From assembly GCA_005880175.1 (NCBI GenBank), contig VBJR01000356.1, forward strand, positions 1-16,297: 16,297 nt of DNA, given 5' to 3'. Positions 1 to 7,115 of this stretch are shown one piece after another. The translations under genes were made by a program, and so were the position numbers. The stretch is from Chloroflexota bacterium (GTDB taxonomy: Bacteria; Chloroflexota; Dormibacteria; Dormibacterales; Dormibacteraceae). Each line of letters opens with the position of its first letter. Positions within the stretch are counted from its first letter, which is position 1. The notes beneath the pieces are model-generated. The model saw only the letters and a program-made list of their open reading frames with translations. It searched no databases and was not told the DNA's origin.

Positions 1-1088
1 TCGTTCGTGCCGCCGGCGATGGCCGCCGCCGGCGCGGACAGCAGAGCGCCGGCCCAGCGCCGGGCCTCGCGATCGCCCGGGTCCCACGCGATGGCGTCGC
101 CGCCCAGCAGCTCCGCCGCGACGTCGGCGCTGAAGCGGCCCAGCTCGGCGCCGGCCAGCTTGCCGACCGACCCGCGCGAGCCCGGGCTGCGCCCCGCCCG
201 AGCCTCCTGCGCCAGCCGCGAGCCGAACAGGTGGACCACGCGCTCGCGCACGTACAGCTCGACCAGCCGCTCGCGGACCACCGGGTCGTGCTCCAGGCCG
301 CGGGCGCGCACCTCCTCGACCAGCGACTCGAACCCGGCGGCGCTGGTCCGGCCCCGGGTCCGGCCGCCGATGGCGACGCGCTCGTGGAGGAGCATGCGGA
401 CCGCGGCCGCCCAGCCCTGGTCCACGTCGCCGATGACGTGGGCCGGCTCGATCCGGGCGCCGTCGAAGAACACCTCGTTGAACGTGGCGCCGCCCGTCAT
501 GTCGCGCAGCGGCCGGACCGACACGCCCGGCTGGCGCATGTCGATCACGAACATCGTGATGCCGTCGTGCTTGGGCACGTCGGGGTTGGTACGCGCGATG
601 ACCGCCCCGAGGTCGGCGTTCTGCGCGACCGACGTCCAGACCTTCTGGCCGTTCACGACCCAGCCGTCGCCGTCGCGGATGGCCCGCGTCTGCAGGCTGG
701 CCACGTCGGAGCCGGCGCCCGGCTCCGAGAAGAGCTGGCACCACACCTCCTCGCCGCGCAGCAGAGGCCGGATGTAGCGCTGCTTGAGCTCCTCGCTGCC
801 CAGGTCGAGCAGGGTCGGGCCGCACATGCCCAGGCCGATCGTGAAGTAGCCGGTGGGCAGCTCGAAGTCGCGCGCCTCCTCGTCGAAGGCGCGCTCGTCG
901 GCCGCGGTGAGGCCCTGACCGCCGTACGCGGCCGGCCAGCTGATGCCGGCGAGGCCGGCGTCGTGCAGCCGCGCCTGGAACGCGCGCGCGGACGCCAGGT
1001 CCCAATGGGGCACCGGGGCGTCGTCGCTGCGCCGATTCGCGTTGGCCTCGAGCCAGGCTCGCGCCCGGTCCCGGAACGTCTCGCTCAT
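1..1088 (-). CDS. Acyl-CoA dehydrogenase, FadE-like (3' end missing)
   Basis: FAD-dependent acyl-CoA dehydrogenase, which makes the 2,3-double bond of an acyl-CoA in the first step of beta-oxidation. In the window I read 362 residues. The N-terminal helical domain is followed by the flavin/substrate motif LFSEPGAGSD (about residues 119-128) and GQKVWTS (about 147-153), both hallmarks of the family. The last residues visible are AIAGGTN, matching the GGTNE segment that lies near the C-terminus, so only some tens of residues are cut off at the left edge. The ATG start (1086-1088) overlaps the TGA of the hydratase gene as ATGA, and a GGGGAGG Shine-Dalgarno lies 10 bases upstream, which supports this start and translational coupling. 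The GGTNE type is common in actinobacterial FadE proteins of fatty-acid and steroid side-chain breakdown. The exact substrate cannot be told. Confidence 0.95.
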   Translation of the reverse strand, partial: MSETFRDRARAWLEANANRRSDDAPVPHWDLASARAFQARLHDAGLAGISWPAAYGGQGLTAADERAFDEEARDFELPTGYFTIGLGMCGPTLLDLGSEELKQRYIRPLLRGEEVWCQLFSEPGAGSDVASLQTRAIRDGDGWVVNGQKVWTSVAQNADLGAVIARTNPDVPKHDGITMFVIDMRQPGVSVRPLRDMTGGATFNEVFFDGARIEPAHVIGDVDQGWAAAVRMLLHERVAIGGRTRGRTSAAGFESLVEEVRARGLEHDPVVRERLVELYVRERVVHLFGSRLAQEARAGRSPGSRGSVGKLAGAELGRFSADVAAELLGGDAIAWDPGDREARRWAGALLSAPAAAIAGGTN

Positions 1089-1933
1089 GCGAACTCGACC
1101 TCCCCGTGGTCGATCACCACCTGGCCGTCGTCGTCCGTGGTCTGGAACCTCGCCCGCTGGCCGTCCACCCACATCGACACCGTGAGGCACGCGCCGGGCA
1201 GGACCGGCCGGGAGAAGCGCGCGCGCATCGACCGGAACCGCCCCGGGTCGGAGCCGCACAGCGTGTGCAGCAGGAGCCGGCCCGTCACGCCGTACGTGCA
1301 CAGGCCGTGCAGGATCGGCTTCGGGAACCCGGCCCGCGCGGCGAACGCGGGGTCCGAGTGGAGCGGGTTGCGGTCGCCGGAGAGGCGGTAGAGCAGCGCC
1401 TGGTCGGGCCGGGTCCGGGCCCGGGCCCGGTGGTCGGGTTCGCGCTCGGGCCGCTCCCACGTGGCGGACGGGCCGCGGTCGCCGCCGAACCCGCCCTCGC
1501 CCCGGATGAACACGGACGAAGTCGTGCTCAACAGCGGCTCGCCGCTCGCGGCATCGGTGGCCGTCGCCCCGGTCACGACCAGCGCGCCCGAGCCCTTGTC
1601 GTAGATGCCGGACAGCGTGGACGTGATGCTGGCCCGGCCCTCGACCGGCAGCGGCCGGTGCAGCGTCAGCGACTGCTCCGCGTGCACCAGCATCGCCCGG
1701 TTGAAGTCGCCGAGCGCCTGCCTGGGGCCGCCCTGCTGGACCACGATCACGCCGAACGTGGGCAGCACCCGCTGCGTGACCTCGTGCGAGTTCTCGGTCG
1801 TGAACTCCAGCTCGCCGAGCGGGTCGTCCTGGCCGGCGCCGACGCCCAGCGCGTAGAGCAGGGCGTCCTTCGACGACCACGACGTCTCGCTGGGCCCGAA
1901 CGTGCGGCCGACGGCGTCCATGTTCAGCGGCAT
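1085..1933 (-). CDS. MaoC-family enoyl-CoA hydratase 2 (double hotdog)
   Basis: A 282-residue protein with the length and layout of two-hotdog hydratase 2 enzymes, which hydrate trans-2-enoyl-CoA to (R)-3-hydroxyacyl-CoA. The catalytic signature YRLSGDRNPLH lies at residues 182-192 (Asp187 and His192 are the expected catalytic pair), followed by FPKPILHGLCTYG, the overhang part of the same motif. The N-terminal half (about 1-150) is the degenerate substrate-binding hotdog. ATG 1931-1933 has GGGAGG 8 bases upstream. The gene starts 3 bases after the SDR stop and overlaps the acyl-CoA dehydrogenase start by 4 bases, so the three are one transcript. Together with the MFE-2-like SDR it mirrors the hydratase and dehydrogenase parts of eukaryotic MFE-2 as separate proteins. 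A mycobacterial relative by architecture is the Hsd4B-type hydratase. A steroid substrate is possible but not shown. Confidence 0.93.
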   Translation of the reverse strand: MPLNMDAVGRTFGPSETSWSSKDALLYALGVGAGQDDPLGELEFTTENSHEVTQRVLPTFGVIVVQQGGPRQALGDFNRAMLVHAEQSLTLHRPLPVEGRASITSTLSGIYDKGSGALVVTGATATDAASGEPLLSTTSSVFIRGEGGFGGDRGPSATWERPEREPDHRARARTRPDQALLYRLSGDRNPLHSDPAFAARAGFPKPILHGLCTYGVTGRLLLHTLCGSDPGRFRSMRARFSRPVLPGACLTVSMWVDGQRARFQTTDDDGQVVIDHGEVEFA

Positions 1934-1936
1934 CGG

Positions 1937-2805
1937 CTACGCCTCCCGCACCGGGATCTCGCCGGCGGTGTTCGCGTTGGGTGCGGCCTGCGCGACCAGG
2001 CCGGGGACGATCGCGCCCAGCTCGGCCGGGTCCCAGCGGCCCTCCTTCTGGGCGCGCGGCCCCGCGTGCCAGCCCTCGGCCACGGTGATCCGGCCGCCGC
2101 TGACCCCGAACACGCGGCCGGTGATGCCGCGCGACTCGGCGCTGGCCAGCCAGACGACCAGCGGCGCGATGTTCTCGGGGGCCCGGCGCTCGCGCTCGGC
2201 GTCGGTCGGCTCGGGCCTGCCGCGCCACCGGGTCAGGTCCTCGGTCATCCGGGTCAGGGCGCCCGGGTAGATCGCGTTCACCGTGATGCCGTAGCGCTCG
2301 ACCTCCTGCGCGGCGATGACCGTGAACGCGGCGATGCCGGCCTTGGCGGCGCCGTAGTTGGTCTGGCCCGGGTTGCCGAAGATGCCGGACGACGAGCTGG
2401 TGTTGATGATCCGTGCGTCCACTGGCTCGCCGGCCTTGGCCAGGTCGCGCCAGTAGGCGACGGCGTGGCGGCTGGGCCCGAACGTGCCCCGGAGGTGGAC
2501 GCGGATCACGTCGTCCCACTCCTCGGGCTCCATGTTGAAGAGCATCCGGTCGCGCAGGATGCCGGCGTTGTTGACCAGCACGTGGCGTCGTCGGTGTTGG
2601 GCACGGCCGCGCCGCCCAGCGCCTGGATCTCCTCCGCCACCTCCGCGGCCGGCACCTGCGAGCTGCCGCTGCCGTCACGGGAGCCGCCGAGGTCGTTCAC
2701 GACCACGCGGGCCCCCTGGCGAGCGAACTCCAGCGCGTGGGCGCGGCCGATGCCGCGGCCGGCGCCGGTCACGATGACGACCCGGCCATCACAGATTCCG
2801 CTCAT
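1937..2805 (-). pseudogene. MFE-2-like short-chain dehydrogenase, broken by internal deletion and frameshift
   Basis: NAD(P)-dependent SDR resembling the 3-hydroxyacyl-CoA dehydrogenase part of multifunctional enzyme 2. The 5' part (ATG 2803-2805, [14 protein letters not shown]) has the cofactor motif TGAGRGIG and VVVNDLG, and runs to PNTDD. The 3' part lies in another frame: [13 protein letters not shown], then IINTSSSSGIFGNPGQTNYGAAKAG with catalytic Ser, Tyr and Lys (YxxxK), then a C-terminal tail. In relatives about 19 residues (helix C) separate NTDD from the VLVNNAG strand. Here only 5 bases (near 2582-2588) do. A loss of about 52 bases would explain both the missing helix and the frame change. 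As written, no full-length enzyme can be made. It is either a true pseudogene or an assembly error. Downstream genes are intact and tightly spaced, which favours an originally functional operon. Confidence 0.88.
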
Positions 2806-2812
2806 GGATCGG

Positions 2813-2841
2813 AGCTTATTCGACACGCATGTCGAATACAA
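2813..2841 (-). promoter_or_regulatory. Promoter with TetR-type operator before the beta-oxidation operon
   Basis: On the minus strand, TTGTAT (2841-2836) and TAAGCT (2818-2813) are separated by exactly 17 bases, matching -35/-10 spacing. Between them lies a perfect inverted repeat with 9-base arms, TATTCGACA (2817-2825 on the plus strand) and TGTCGAATA (2830-2838), around a 4-base spacer CGCA. The -10 ends 7 bases before the SDR ATG and no Shine-Dalgarno is present, so the transcript may be leaderless. The site sits between the tetR stop and the SDR start. By inference the adjacent TetR protein binds here and blocks RNA polymerase until an acyl-CoA or related ligand releases it. The repeat is directly visible; the binding is inferred. 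Confidence 0.8.
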
Positions 2842-2848
2842 CCGAGCG

Positions 2849-3559
2849 CTAGGACCGGAGGCCGAGCGCGGACGCCCAGAGCCGCGTCAGGGTGCGCTTG
2901 GCCAGCTCCTCGTCGAACGGCTCCTCCATCGCGAGCCAGTGGTACGCGAAGTTGGTCAGCATCGAGACCAGCGCCGCCGCCGCCGTCCGCGGGTCGAGCT
3001 CGGGGTCGGCCAGGCCGCGCCGCTGGAGCCGGCGGATGCCGCCCGCGATCCGGTCGACGTGGGCCCGCCGGCTGCACTGGCGGTACTCGCCGATCTCCGG
3101 GTCGATCGTGGCCACCTGCTCGAACAGCAGCATGAGCCGGCTGTTCCCGCGGTACACGTCGAGGAAGCGCCGGTTGGCCAGGTCCAGGCGCTCGATCACG
3201 CCGGTGGGCCGGGCCGCGGGCATCGCGATGGCCTCCGCGATCTGGTCGCGGACCTCGGCCATCACGGCCCGGAACACCTCGCGCTTGGAGTCGAAGTACG
3301 TGTAGAACGTGCCGTGCGCGACGCCGGCCAGCCGGGCGATGTCGGCGACGCGCGCGTCCACGTACCCATCCCGCTCGAAGACCCGCCGGGCCGCCTCCAG
3401 GAGGACGGCGCGTGTGCGCCGGCCCCTGTCGGTCGAGCCCTCTCCGTACTGCGCCCGGCGGGCGGCGGCGGTCCCCGGCTGGGTCAGGGTCACGGGGTCG
3501 GCGACCCCAAGGGGTGCGGCCGAAAACCCAGCCGGATCTTTGAGGCCCATGCACCCCAT
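2849..3559 (-). CDS. TetR/AcrR-family transcriptional repressor
   Basis: A TetR-family one-component regulator of 236 residues from the farthest start. The N-terminal DNA-binding domain is clear at about residues 47-100: [15 protein letters not shown], then the helix-turn-helix [19 protein letters not shown] and [10 protein letters not shown]. The C-terminal alpha-helical part is the ligand-binding and dimerisation domain. The first ~45 residues before the HTH are unusually long and low in homology signal. A GTG at 3491-3493 would give a 214-residue protein starting VTLTQPG, closer to the usual length, so the start is uncertain. No strong Shine-Dalgarno decides it. It lies directly upstream of the beta-oxidation genes, same strand, 43 bases from the SDR start, and very likely controls them through the 22-base operator in that gap. 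Confidence 0.92.
   Translation of the reverse strand: MGCMGLKDPAGFSAAPLGVADPVTLTQPGTAAARRAQYGEGSTDRGRRTRAVLLEAARRVFERDGYVDARVADIARLAGVAHGTFYTYFDSKREVFRAVMAEVRDQIAEAIAMPAARPTGVIERLDLANRRFLDVYRGNSRLMLLFEQVATIDPEIGEYRQCSRRAHVDRIAGGIRRLQRRGLADPELDPRTAAAALVSMLTNFAYHWLAMEEPFDEELAKRTLTRLWASALGLRS
3494..3508. promoter_or_regulatory. 15-base palindrome at the alternative tetR start
   Basis: The plus strand reads GGGGTCG, one G, then CGACCCC: seven perfect base pairs around a single central base. It lies immediately 5' of the alternative GTG start (3491-3493) of tetR. If that GTG is the real start, this would be a leader hairpin or an autoregulatory site. If the ATG at 3559 is used, it is coding sequence. 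It does not resemble the 2817-2838 operator, so the same protein binding both is unlikely. Confidence 0.35.
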
Positions 3560-3560
3560 T

Positions 3561-3635
3561 CAGGCCACCGCCGGCTCCGCTGCTCGCTCACGTAGGTCGA
3601 CTACGCTCGCTCCGCTGCTCGCCGTCGGCGGCCTG
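3561..3635. repeat. Structured intergenic imperfect inverted repeat with internal direct repeats
   Basis: Between the aldolase stop and tetR, a 75-base element has nested symmetry. Outer arms: CAGG plus CCGCCG (3561-3564, 3568-3573) pair with CGGCGG plus CCTG (3626-3635), with a 3-base bulge. A central CGTAG (3591-3595) and CTACG (3601-3605) flank a 5-base loop GTCGA. Two identical 14-base direct repeats GCTCCGCTGCTCGC lie on either side (3574-3587 and 3609-3622). There is no T-tract, so it is not a classic intrinsic terminator. It looks like a dispersed palindromic repeat or a structured RNA end for the aldolase transcript. Only one copy is seen in this window. Confidence 0.6.
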
Positions 3636-3689
3636 CGTGGGGCACCTGGACGCCAAATCTCTCGGCCAGTTTCCGGCCACACCCCTAGC

Positions 3690-4697
3690 TCACCGTCCGG
3701 CGGCGACCAGGACCCTGCTGTTCTCGCTGGCGCGGTCGATCAGCGCCTGCCGGGCCTGCTCCTGGTTGCTGGCCTTGCCCGCCCACGCGCGCAGCGCCGA
3801 GGCCTGGAGCGCGCGGCCGAACGAGAACGTGATGTGCCACGGGTGCGGCCCGAGCTTCGCGATCTCGTCCAGGTTCTTCGTCGCCTGCGCCTCGGTCTGG
3901 CCGCCGGACAGGAACGCGATGCCCGGCACCTCGGCCGGCACGCACTCGCGGAGCACGTCCACGGTCGCGCGCGCGATCTCGGCCGGGGTGGCCGAGTCGA
4001 AGACCTTCGAGCCGGGGGTGACCATGTTCGGCTTCAGCACCATGCCGCGCAGGTCGATCTCGTGCGCGCGCAGCTCCGCGAACACGGCGTGGAGGACGGC
4101 CCGCGTCACGTCGGCGTCGCGCGCCATGTCGTGGTCGCCGTCCATCAGGACCTCGGGCTCGACGATGGGGACGATGCCGTTGTCCAGGCACATGCGGGCG
4201 TAGCGGCCGAGCAGCCACGCGTGGTCGTGGATGCACAGCTCGGTGGGCAGGCCCGGCCCGATGTGGAACAGCGCGCGCCACTTGGCGAACCTGGCGCCGA
4301 GCTCGCGGTACTCGACCAGGCGGTCGTTGAGACCGTCGAGGCCCTCGGTGATCTGCTCGGAGCTCCCGGGCCGGAACGTCACCAGGCCCTTGTCGACCTT
4401 GATCCCGGGGATGATGCCCCGCGAGGCCAGGTACCGCGGCATCGGGGTGCCGTCGCTCATCTGCTGGCGGATCGTCTCGTCGTAGAGGATCACGCCGCTG
4501 ATGTACTTCTCGAGGTCCGGCGCCCCGAACAGCGCCTCTCGATAGCCCCTGCGGTTCTCGGCCGTGGATTCCACGCTGATCTCCGCGAACCGCTTCGCGA
4601 TCGTGCCCGAGCTCTCATCGGCCGCCAGGATGCCCTTGCCGTCGGCCACCATCGCTTCGGCCGTGGCGTGCAGGTCCGACGTGTTGACTGCTACCAC
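3690..4697 (-). CDS. Class I fructose-bisphosphate aldolase
   Basis: A 335-residue Schiff-base aldolase that cleaves fructose 1,6-bisphosphate to dihydroxyacetone phosphate and glyceraldehyde 3-phosphate in glycolysis and gluconeogenesis, cytoplasmic. Active-site segments all appear in order: LAADESSGT (Asp27), GIKVDKG (Lys100), KWR (Lys139), IVPIVEPEVL (Glu180), MVLKPNMVTPG with the Schiff-base Lys222, LSGGQ (about 263-267) and FSFGRALQ. The length is close to the animal-type family. The start is GTG at 4695-4697, preceded by GAGG 7 bases upstream, which makes it convincing. Many actinobacteria rely on the zinc-dependent class II enzyme, so a class I copy may be the only aldolase or a second isozyme. 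It is a single gene, divergent from the phosphotransferase, with its own upstream region. Confidence 0.96.
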   Translation of the reverse strand: MVAVNTSDLHATAEAMVADGKGILAADESSGTIAKRFAEISVESTAENRRGYREALFGAPDLEKYISGVILYDETIRQQMSDGTPMPRYLASRGIIPGIKVDKGLVTFRPGSSEQITEGLDGLNDRLVEYRELGARFAKWRALFHIGPGLPTELCIHDHAWLLGRYARMCLDNGIVPIVEPEVLMDGDHDMARDADVTRAVLHAVFAELRAHEIDLRGMVLKPNMVTPGSKVFDSATPAEIARATVDVLRECVPAEVPGIAFLSGGQTEAQATKNLDEIAKLGPHPWHITFSFGRALQASALRAWAGKASNQEQARQALIDRASENSRVLVAAGR

Positions 4698-4740
4698 GTG
4701 TCAACCTCACTCATTCTCTGAATCATTTCTGTGCACCAAA

Positions 4741-4770
4741 CGTCCCCTGTCTGGGGGACGGCTGATTCTA
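4741..4770 (-). promoter_or_regulatory. Putative aldolase promoter with hairpin at the transcript start
   Basis: On the minus strand TAGAAT (4770-4765) matches the -10 consensus at five of six positions; no good -35 is visible 16-18 bases upstream. Just downstream, CGTCCCC (4741-4747) and GGGGACG (4754-4760) form a perfect 7-base-pair stem with a 6-base loop. It would overlap the predicted start of transcription near 4758, leaving a leader of about 60 bases to the GTG. It could be a repressor site or a 5' stem in the mRNA. The region is distinctly AT-richer than the genes. The hairpin is seen; the promoter role is inferred. Confidence 0.5.
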
Positions 4771-4817
4771 TACGGTACCTCGCGTCCTGGCCCTCGCGTG
4801 AGCTTTACACGGTTTCG

Positions 4818-4823
4818 TAGACT
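4818..4823 (+). promoter_or_regulatory. Putative -10 element of a leaderless phosphotransferase transcript
   Basis: TAGACT fits the actinobacterial TANNNT -10 and ends 8 bases before the ATG at 4832. The bases between (GTGCCGCC) hold no Shine-Dalgarno sequence. Transcription would begin at or next to the A of the ATG, giving a leaderless mRNA. No convincing -35 is seen. Confidence 0.45.
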
Positions 4824-4831
4824 GTGCCGCC

Positions 4832-5887
4832 ATGTCGCGCCAGATTGACGGTCGGGAACTGAGTCTCCCGGGCCCACTCGGCCTCTATCAGACGGCGCTG
4901 GCGGCCCCCTGGCAGGCGATGGGCTACTACAACCGGAACGTACGTGCGACCGACGGCGGCCGTCAAGTACTGGTCCGGATCCCCATCCCCGGAGCCGACG
5001 AGATGGACCTGCGCGTCATGCCGGAGGCGGACGTCCTGGTCGCCATCGCCCCGTACCTGGAGGACGTGCCCCGGCTGCTGCACAGCTCACCCGAGCCGCA
5101 GTTCCAGGTGCACGAGTACGTGGAGGGAGAGGTCGTCAACGCCGGGTGGCCGCGGGGCTACCGCCTCCCGCCACGGGTCATCCCCGCCATCGTGGACCTG
5201 CTGCTCCGCCTGCGGCACGTGCCGCGCGAGGCGCTGCCGGCCGTCGCCGGCTGGCCCGCGGACGGCGACACGGCGTCGTTCGGGCTGGCGCTGTCGAACA
5301 CCACCGAGGCCGTGTACCAGCGCTTCCGGCGCCGGTACTGGTGGGCGCTGCGCGAGTTCCAGGTCCCGGACGACCCACTGCGTGCCGTGCGCGAGCGCTG
5401 GCTGGGCATGACCAGCCGTCCGTTCTGCCTCCTCCACTGCGACATCCATCGCAAGAACATGATCCTCACGCCCGACCGTGTGGTCTTCCTGGACTGGGAG
5501 CTGGCCCTCTGGGGCGACCCCCTGTACGACCTCGCCGTTCACGTCAGCAAGATGGGCTACCTGCCGGACGAGCGGGACCAGGTCGTGGACGGCTGGGTGC
5601 GCGTGATGCCGGCCGCGGCCACGGACGGCTGGTGCGAGGACCTGGCCACGTACCTGATCCACGAGCAGGTGAAGGAGGCGCTCGTGGGCTGCATCCGGTA
5701 CGTGCGGCTGTTCGAGGAGGGCCGCCTGACGGCGGCGGAGCAGGAGCAGCTGGCCGTCAAGCTGACCACCAAGATGGCGGTCGCCCACGTGGCGTGGCAC
5801 GGGACCGACGCGCGCTCGCCCACGCGGGACGTCGTCCGGGCGGCCCTCCGCCTGGCCGGCGAGCGCGCCCGCAAGCGCGGGGCGTAG
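4832..5887 (+). CDS. APH/choline-kinase-like phosphotransferase
   Basis: A 351-residue protein with the eukaryotic-kinase-like fold of aminoglycoside and small-molecule phosphotransferases. The catalytic loop LLHCDIHRKNMIL (His202, Asp204, Asn209) and the metal-binding FLDWELALWGDPLYDLA (Asp221) are intact, so it should transfer phosphate from ATP. In the N-lobe the strand that normally carries the ATP-contacting Lys reads QVLVRIPIP (Arg49), with no obvious Lys there. A long helical insertion (about 110-190) precedes the catalytic loop. The substrate is unknown: drug, sugar, amino alcohol or amino-acid derivative are all possible, and resistance cannot be concluded. It stands alone, divergent from the aldolase, and its stop is 7 bases from the convergent aspartokinase-like gene. 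Confidence 0.85.
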   Translation: MSRQIDGRELSLPGPLGLYQTALAAPWQAMGYYNRNVRATDGGRQVLVRIPIPGADEMDLRVMPEADVLVAIAPYLEDVPRLLHSSPEPQFQVHEYVEGEVVNAGWPRGYRLPPRVIPAIVDLLLRLRHVPREALPAVAGWPADGDTASFGLALSNTTEAVYQRFRRRYWWALREFQVPDDPLRAVRERWLGMTSRPFCLLHCDIHRKNMILTPDRVVFLDWELALWGDPLYDLAVHVSKMGYLPDERDQVVDGWVRVMPAAATDGWCEDLATYLIHEQVKEALVGCIRYVRLFEEGRLTAAEQEQLAVKLTTKMAVAHVAWHGTDARSPTRDVVRAALRLAGERARKRGA

Positions 5888-5894
5888 CGCCGGC

Positions 5895-7115
5895 CTATGG
5901 CTGGGAGAGGCCGAACGCGGCGTGCAGGGCCCGGACCGCCTGCGCCTGGTGCTGGCGGCGGATGATGCAGGTGATCCGGATGTCCGACGAGGCGATGGTC
6001 TCGATGTTGATGCCCTCGTCGGCCAGCGAGCGGAACATCCGCGCCGCCACGCCCGGCCCGGCCCGCATGCCCGTGCCCACCGCCGACACCTCGACCACGT
6101 CGGCCACCGCCGTGGCCCGCGCGCCGACCGCCCGCGCCGCCGGCTCCACGGCCCGCAGGGCCTCGTCGAGCTCCGACTCCCGGACGATGAACGAGAGGCC
6201 GAACGGCGGCGTGTGCGAGATCACGCTGGCCGAGATGCCGGACGTGCCGAGCGGCTCCAGGATGTCCGCGCTGGCCCCCGGCCGGCGCGGGACCCCGGCC
6301 ACCCGGACCTGGCCGATGCCGTCCTGCTGCGCGATCGCGCGCACCGTCCGCTGGAGCTCCTCAGGCACCTCGTCCACGATCCGCGTCCCGCCGTCCAGCC
6401 GGCTGATGGGGCGCAGGTGCACCGGCACGCGGAACTGCCGCGCCAGCTCCACCGCCCGCGGCTGCCACATGTGGAGCCCGGTCGCGGACAGCTCGAGCGC
6501 TTCCTCGTAGGTGATGTAGCTGAGCACCCTGGCGTCCGGCACGATGTGCGGGTCCGCCGTCCGGATGCCCTGGTAGCTGACGTAGATCTCGCACTGGTCC
6601 GCGCCGAGGTCGGCCGCCAGCCGGACCGCCGTGACGTCGCCGCCGCCGCGGCCGAGCGTGGTCACGTCCAGGTCCTCGGTCGCGCCCTGGAAGCCCGCCA
6701 CCACGGGCACGACCCCGGCCTCCAGCGCGCGCCGCACGCGCAGCGGCCGCACCCGCACCACGTCCGCGCTCCCGTACGCGGCGTCGGTCTCGATGCCGGC
6801 CTGCAGGCCGGACAGCGCCATCGCCCACACGCCCATCCCCTGGAGGCCGATCGCCACCAGCGGCGCCGTGGTCGCCTCGCCGCTGGCCATCAGCATGTCG
6901 AGCTCCCGGGCGGCCGGCCGCGCCATCCCGCCCTTGATCCGGAACGCCAGCTCGGCCAGGTCGTCCGTGTCCTGGCCCAGCGACGAGATCACCGCCACGA
7001 TCCGCTGGCCGGCCTCGACCGACCGCTTGATGCGCCGGCAGACGGCGACGATCCCGCGGAAGTCGCGGACCGACACGCCGTACTTCTGGACCAGCAGCCG
7101 TGACGTCGACCTCAT
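5895..7115 (-). CDS. Aspartokinase homologue with degenerate ATP site and two ACT domains
   Basis: A 406-residue protein with the whole layout of actinobacterial aspartate kinase: amino-acid-kinase domain (about 1-250) and two ACT domains (about 265-335 and 340-406). Retained: Lys11 (QKYG), Glu80 (SGE), [11 protein letters not shown] and TADP. Changed from canonical: KYGGSS to KYGVSV, GRGGSD to GRGGGD, YTDVDG to YVSYQG (both Asp lost), and the Lys of the GAKVL segment to His215. These are ATP- and phosphate-binding positions, so normal aspartate phosphorylation is doubtful. The ACT region is well kept ([28 protein letters not shown]), so amino-acid sensing may be the remaining role. The start ATG 7113-7115 overlaps the RelA/SpoT gene stop as ATGA, so the two proteins are translationally coupled and probably work together. 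It is probably not the cell's lysine-pathway enzyme. Confidence 0.9.
   Translation of the reverse strand: MRSTSRLLVQKYGVSVRDFRGIVAVCRRIKRSVEAGQRIVAVISSLGQDTDDLAELAFRIKGGMARPAARELDMLMASGEATTAPLVAIGLQGMGVWAMALSGLQAGIETDAAYGSADVVRVRPLRVRRALEAGVVPVVAGFQGATEDLDVTTLGRGGGDVTAVRLAADLGADQCEIYVSYQGIRTADPHIVPDARVLSYITYEEALELSATGLHMWQPRAVELARQFRVPVHLRPISRLDGGTRIVDEVPEELQRTVRAIAQQDGIGQVRVAGVPRRPGASADILEPLGTSGISASVISHTPPFGLSFIVRESELDEALRAVEPAARAVGARATAVADVVEVSAVGTGMRAGPGVAARMFRSLADEGINIETIASSDIRITCIIRRQHQAQAVRALHAAFGLSQP

Noticed and set aside
1106..3595. 829-codon open frame on the plus strand
   Set aside because: Opposite to clear hydratase, SDR and TetR genes. The translation is low-complexity Arg/Gly/Val/His sequence with no recognisable domain.
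4683..4705. GTTGAC / GTCAAC inverted repeat around the aldolase start
   Set aside because: Arms of only 6 bases with an 11-base spacer overlapping the start codon, too weak to call an operator.
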